Assembly: GCA_024742995.1 (NCBI GenBank)
Contig: JANSXK010000011.1
Location: 1 to 59,172 of the forward strand
From: Gammaproteobacteria bacterium
GTDB taxonomy: Bacteria; Pseudomonadota; Gammaproteobacteria; Legionellales; Legionellaceae
Length of the DNA stretch: 59,172 nucleotides
Direction of reading: 5' to 3'
Of this stretch, positions 56,237 through 59,172 are shown one piece after another. The position numbers and the translations under genes are program-made. Below the pieces are notes generated by a model. That model did no database searches. It saw nothing but the letters and a program-made list of their open reading frames with translations, and was not told the origin of the DNA. How positions within the stretch are numbered: position 1 is the first letter of the stretch; each line of letters begins with the position of its first letter.

Positions 56237-59172
56237 ATGGCATCGTGGGCGGAATCTTTTTTTGAAGGTGTAGATACGTTTTTTGCCTGGTTAAGCACGT
56301 CACTTAAGCAAACCACCGCGTCGTATTGCGAATTAGAAACGGCGGATAGCCCAACGGTTTTAGTGAATCATGACGGATCGCTGGTTTCAGTGATTCGAAT
56401 TGAAGGTATCACTTCTTTGGCGGGTGTTGATGAATTCAACCGCTTGGTTGAAGGATTAACAAATTCATTTCAAGGTGCTATGGGACGTTCGGGTCATGCG
56501 CTGCAAGTCTATTTTAGTCACGATAAACAAAACATCCAAAAAAATATTGAAGACATCTATAGTCCTGCATATGAGACAGCAAAGCGCTTGCAATTAAGTT
56601 TGGACGATTTGTTCAAAGAGCGTGTCACCCATATTTCTAAATATTGTTCTGAAGAGTGTTTGTATTTTGTGCTTTTCACTCGGCCATTTAATTTACCCGC
56701 CGAGCAATTGAAAAATTCTTTTAAGAAAAAGCTCAAAACCATTCGCGCAGAAAAAATTCCGCCTTTTCGAAACTCTCAAGCGATTTATGCAGCAATTCCT
56801 GAGCTTAGAGATACGCACAGTGCATATGTGCGTTCGATCTTAAACGATTTGGAACAATATAATTTGCTTGCACATCAAGTGAATGTGCATGATGCTGTTC
56901 ATGCGATTCGGGCGACGGCTGATCCAGATTTTACGGCGAATGATTGGAAAGCAACGTTGCCGGGCGATACGATTGGTGTCAAAGAAGTCAATAATTTTGA
57001 AGGCGACCCTTCGGATTTGTTGTGGCCGGCTTTGTCCAAACAAGTGATCCCTCGTGATGCGACGGTTATCGATCGCCGGACAGTTTTGGTTGGAGATAAA
57101 TTATATGCCTCGGTTTATATTGATTTATTTCCCAAAGAGGTGCGACCGTTTACCCAATTATTTAACCGCATTATGCCGACGCATGTGCCCTGGCGTATTT
57201 CCTTCTTAATTGAATCAGAAGCACTGAATACGGTGGGTTTGAAAGGAACATTATCCTCTGTTTTAAGCTTCTCTTCGCCTCAAAATCGATTGATCAGCGA
57301 TGCGGTCAATTTATTGAAATATATTAATTTAAACACGGATGAAGCGGTGGTTCGTTTACGCGTGGTTGCTACAACCTGGGCGGGCGAAGGTGAAGAAGAT
57401 TTATTGCGCCGTCGAAATTCAGAATTAGTAAAAGCGCTTCAAGGCTGGGGCAGTACGGATGTATCTGAAATGTGTGGGGATCCGTTTGCAGGATTTGTCG
57501 CGTCCATGTTGGCGACCACATTAAATAGCCCTGCCGTGGCTTCTATTGCGCCATTGTCTGACGTGATTTCAATGTTACCCATCACTCGTCCTGCGTCTCC
57601 TTGGGATGTTGGTGCTTTGTTGTTGCGTTCGCCTGACGGTAAATTGTGGCCGTTTCAGCCGGGCTCTAGTCAACAGACGACTTGGATTGACTTGGTGTAT
57701 GCGCGTCCGGGTTCGGGTAAATCCGTATTATCGAGCGCACAAAATTTGGCACTGTGTTTGTCTAGTGGTTTATCTAGATTACCGCGCATTGCAATTATTG
57801 ATATTGGTCCCTCGAGCTCGGGGCTGATTTCTTTGCTGAAAGAGGCATTGCCACCCGAAAATCGCCATTTGGTTGCCTATCATCGTTTGCGTATGTCACC
57901 AGAGTATTCAATCAATCCTTTTGATACCCAATTGGGTTGTCGTTTTCCTACCGCATCAGAACGGTCATTTTTGGTGAATTTTCTTACATTGTTAACCACG
58001 CCTTTGGGTGCTGTCAAACCTTATGATGCGATGCCTGATTTGGTGGGCATGGTTGTGGATGAACTATATAAAAGCATGGCTGATGATGGTAAGCCAGCAC
58101 CTTATGCGCCGGGTGTTGAAGAGTTTATTGATAGTATTTTAGAAGAAATTGGATTTGTTCGAGATTCAAAATCTACTTGGTGGGAAGTAACAGACGCTTT
58201 ATTTTCTGCGGGATTTATTCATGAAGCATTATTGGCACAGCGCTACGCCATGCCGCTATTAGCAGATGCTGCGTCCATTTGCCGCACTCCCTCCGTTGAA
58301 GATTTGTACGAAAAAGTGACTGCACCAACGGGTGAATCTTTGATTAATTCGTTTTCGCGCATGATTTCTGGTGCGATTCGTGAGTATCCTATCTTATCCC
58401 GGGTGACAGCGTTTGATATTGGGGATGCACGTGTGGTGTCGCTGGATTTGGATGAAGTTGCCAAGAGTGGTGGTGAGACAGCCGATCGACAAACGTCAGT
58501 GATGTATATGTTGGCACGTTATATTTTGGCGCGACATTACTATTTGACTGAAGAAAGTATGACAAATATTCCGGAGCAATATACTGCTTATCATAAGCAG
58601 CGCATCATGGAAATTCGTGAAGATCCTAAACGTATTATCTATGATGAATTTCATCGGACGTCTAAATCTGTTGCGGTGCGTGAGCAGGTAATTGTGGACA
58701 TGCGTGAAGGGCGAAAATGGAATGTGCAGATTTCGCTATTATCACAATCATTGGATGATTTTGATCCGGTTATGATTGACTTTGCGACCTCTATTTTTAT
58801 TATGGATGCAGGGCCTGCGCAAACCATGGAAAAAACCTGTGAGATTTTTGGTCTTTCTGAAACGGCTAAGACGGCGTTGCGCACTCAGGTTCATGGACCG
58901 CGCCATGGTGGCGCAACATTTTTAGCCCAGTTTTCTACCAAAGCGGGGATCAATATTCAATTATTAACCTTGACCTTGGGTCCGATTGAATTATGGGCAT
59001 TTAGTACGACAGCAGAAGATGCGACGGTTCGAAATCAATTGTATCGACACATCGGTCCTGCTGAAACTCGCCGCTTTTTGGCGTCGTTGTTTCCAAATGG
59101 CACGGTGACCAAAGAAATCGCTGAGCGATTAAATCAGATGAAAACGGCTGGCGGATTGATAGAAGAAGACAC
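56237..59172 (+). CDS. dotO: Dot/Icm ATPase DotO (IcmB), 3' end beyond window
   Basis: VirB4-like ATPase that forms the hexameric inner-membrane energiser with DotB. Open from ATG 56237 to the right edge: 978 codons plus 2 bases, of about 1010 expected, so only the last ~30 residues are missing. Walker A ARPGSGKS (489-496) and Walker B RIIYDEFH (799-806); conserved INPFDTQLG and LLSQSLDDFDP. GGGAG precedes the start. Expected next genes, absent from this window, are icmF/tphA as in Legionella. Confidence 0.96.
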   Translation, partial: MASWAESFFEGVDTFFAWLSTSLKQTTASYCELETADSPTVLVNHDGSLVSVIRIEGITSLAGVDEFNRLVEGLTNSFQGAMGRSGHALQVYFSHDKQNIQKNIEDIYSPAYETAKRLQLSLDDLFKERVTHISKYCSEECLYFVLFTRPFNLPAEQLKNSFKKKLKTIRAEKIPPFRNSQAIYAAIPELRDTHSAYVRSILNDLEQYNLLAHQVNVHDAVHAIRATADPDFTANDWKATLPGDTIGVKEVNNFEGDPSDLLWPALSKQVIPRDATVIDRRTVLVGDKLYASVYIDLFPKEVRPFTQLFNRIMPTHVPWRISFLIESEALNTVGLKGTLSSVLSFSSPQNRLISDAVNLLKYINLNTDEAVVRLRVVATTWAGEGEEDLLRRRNSELVKALQGWGSTDVSEMCGDPFAGFVASMLATTLNSPAVASIAPLSDVISMLPITRPASPWDVGALLLRSPDGKLWPFQPGSSQQTTWIDLVYARPGSGKSVLSSAQNLALCLSSGLSRLPRIAIIDIGPSSSGLISLLKEALPPENRHLVAYHRLRMSPEYSINPFDTQLGCRFPTASERSFLVNFLTLLTTPLGAVKPYDAMPDLVGMVVDELYKSMADDGKPAPYAPGVEEFIDSILEEIGFVRDSKSTWWEVTDALFSAGFIHEALLAQRYAMPLLADAASICRTPSVEDLYEKVTAPTGESLINSFSRMISGAIREYPILSRVTAFDIGDARVVSLDLDEVAKSGGETADRQTSVMYMLARYILARHYYLTEESMTNIPEQYTAYHKQRIMEIREDPKRIIYDEFHRTSKSVAVREQVIVDMREGRKWNVQISLLSQSLDDFDPVMIDFATSIFIMDAGPAQTMEKTCEIFGLSETAKTALRTQVHGPRHGGATFLAQFSTKAGINIQLLTLTLGPIELWAFSTTAEDATVRNQLYRHIGPAETRRFLASLFPNGTVTKEIAERLNQMKTAGGLIEED

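Overview
The window is bacterial chromosome, almost certainly from a gammaproteobacterium of the order Legionellales (the Legionella/Coxiella/Berkiella/Aquicella radiation). The evidence is a colinear Dot/Icm type IVB secretion locus (dotM-dotL-dotK-dotJ-dotI-dotH-dotG-dotF-dotE-dotP-dotN-dotO, 43980 to the right edge) beside ordinary gammaproteobacterial housekeeping genes. The family cannot be fixed from this window alone. A recognisable dotJ (icmM) argues mildly against Coxiella burnetii, which is usually described as lacking it.

Layout. 1-6.5 kb: coaBC-dut-algC operon, lpxC, a DciA-like gene, a PH-domain membrane protein and cbpA-cbpM. 6.5-14.7 kb is more accessory: a large protein of unknown function with an acidic C-terminus, a Bcr/CflA-type MFS exporter, a tandem pair of secreted paralogues, dacB with a C-terminal extension, a small 4-helix membrane protein and a TylF-like methyltransferase. 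14.7-15.17 kb is a gene-free stretch with three perfect DnaA boxes, an AT-rich hairpin and a perfect palindrome. 15.2-26.4 kb is core: rpsO-pnp, pssA, hpf-ptsO, rpmB-rpmG (rpmG is short and easily missed), rsmE, fumC-trmB, hflK-hflC-purA. 26.4-30 kb: an orphan Hpt phosphotransfer protein and a two-gene operon of paralogous unknown proteins preceded by a PmrA-like box. 30-40 kb: deaD, a secreted GDSL lipase, an unknown protein with a C-terminal membrane hairpin, djlA, waaA, and the hemA-prfA-prmC-dksA operon. 40.2-43.8 kb: an overlapping small/large unknown gene pair, a tandem REP-like repeat and a secreted HAD acid phosphatase. 43.98 kb to the end: the Dot/Icm locus.

How it fits together. The Dot/Icm genes here encode the coupling-protein side (DotL, DotM, DotN), the outer-membrane core (DotH, DotK, DotG), the inner-membrane components (DotF, DotI, DotJ, DotE, DotP) and the DotO ATPase, which runs off the right edge. 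Several unknown genes in the flanks look like plausible secreted substrates: membrane hairpins, coiled coils, paralogy, an E-rich tail, and in one case a PmrA-like operator. This is inference only. The items most worth checking are the DnaA-box cluster upstream of rpsO, the PmrA-like box at 29828-29847, the long decapeptide array in DotG, and the uncharacterised large proteins at 6522, 26935/28320, 32794 and 40474. No CRISPR array, transposase, prophage or tRNA/rRNA gene was seen.
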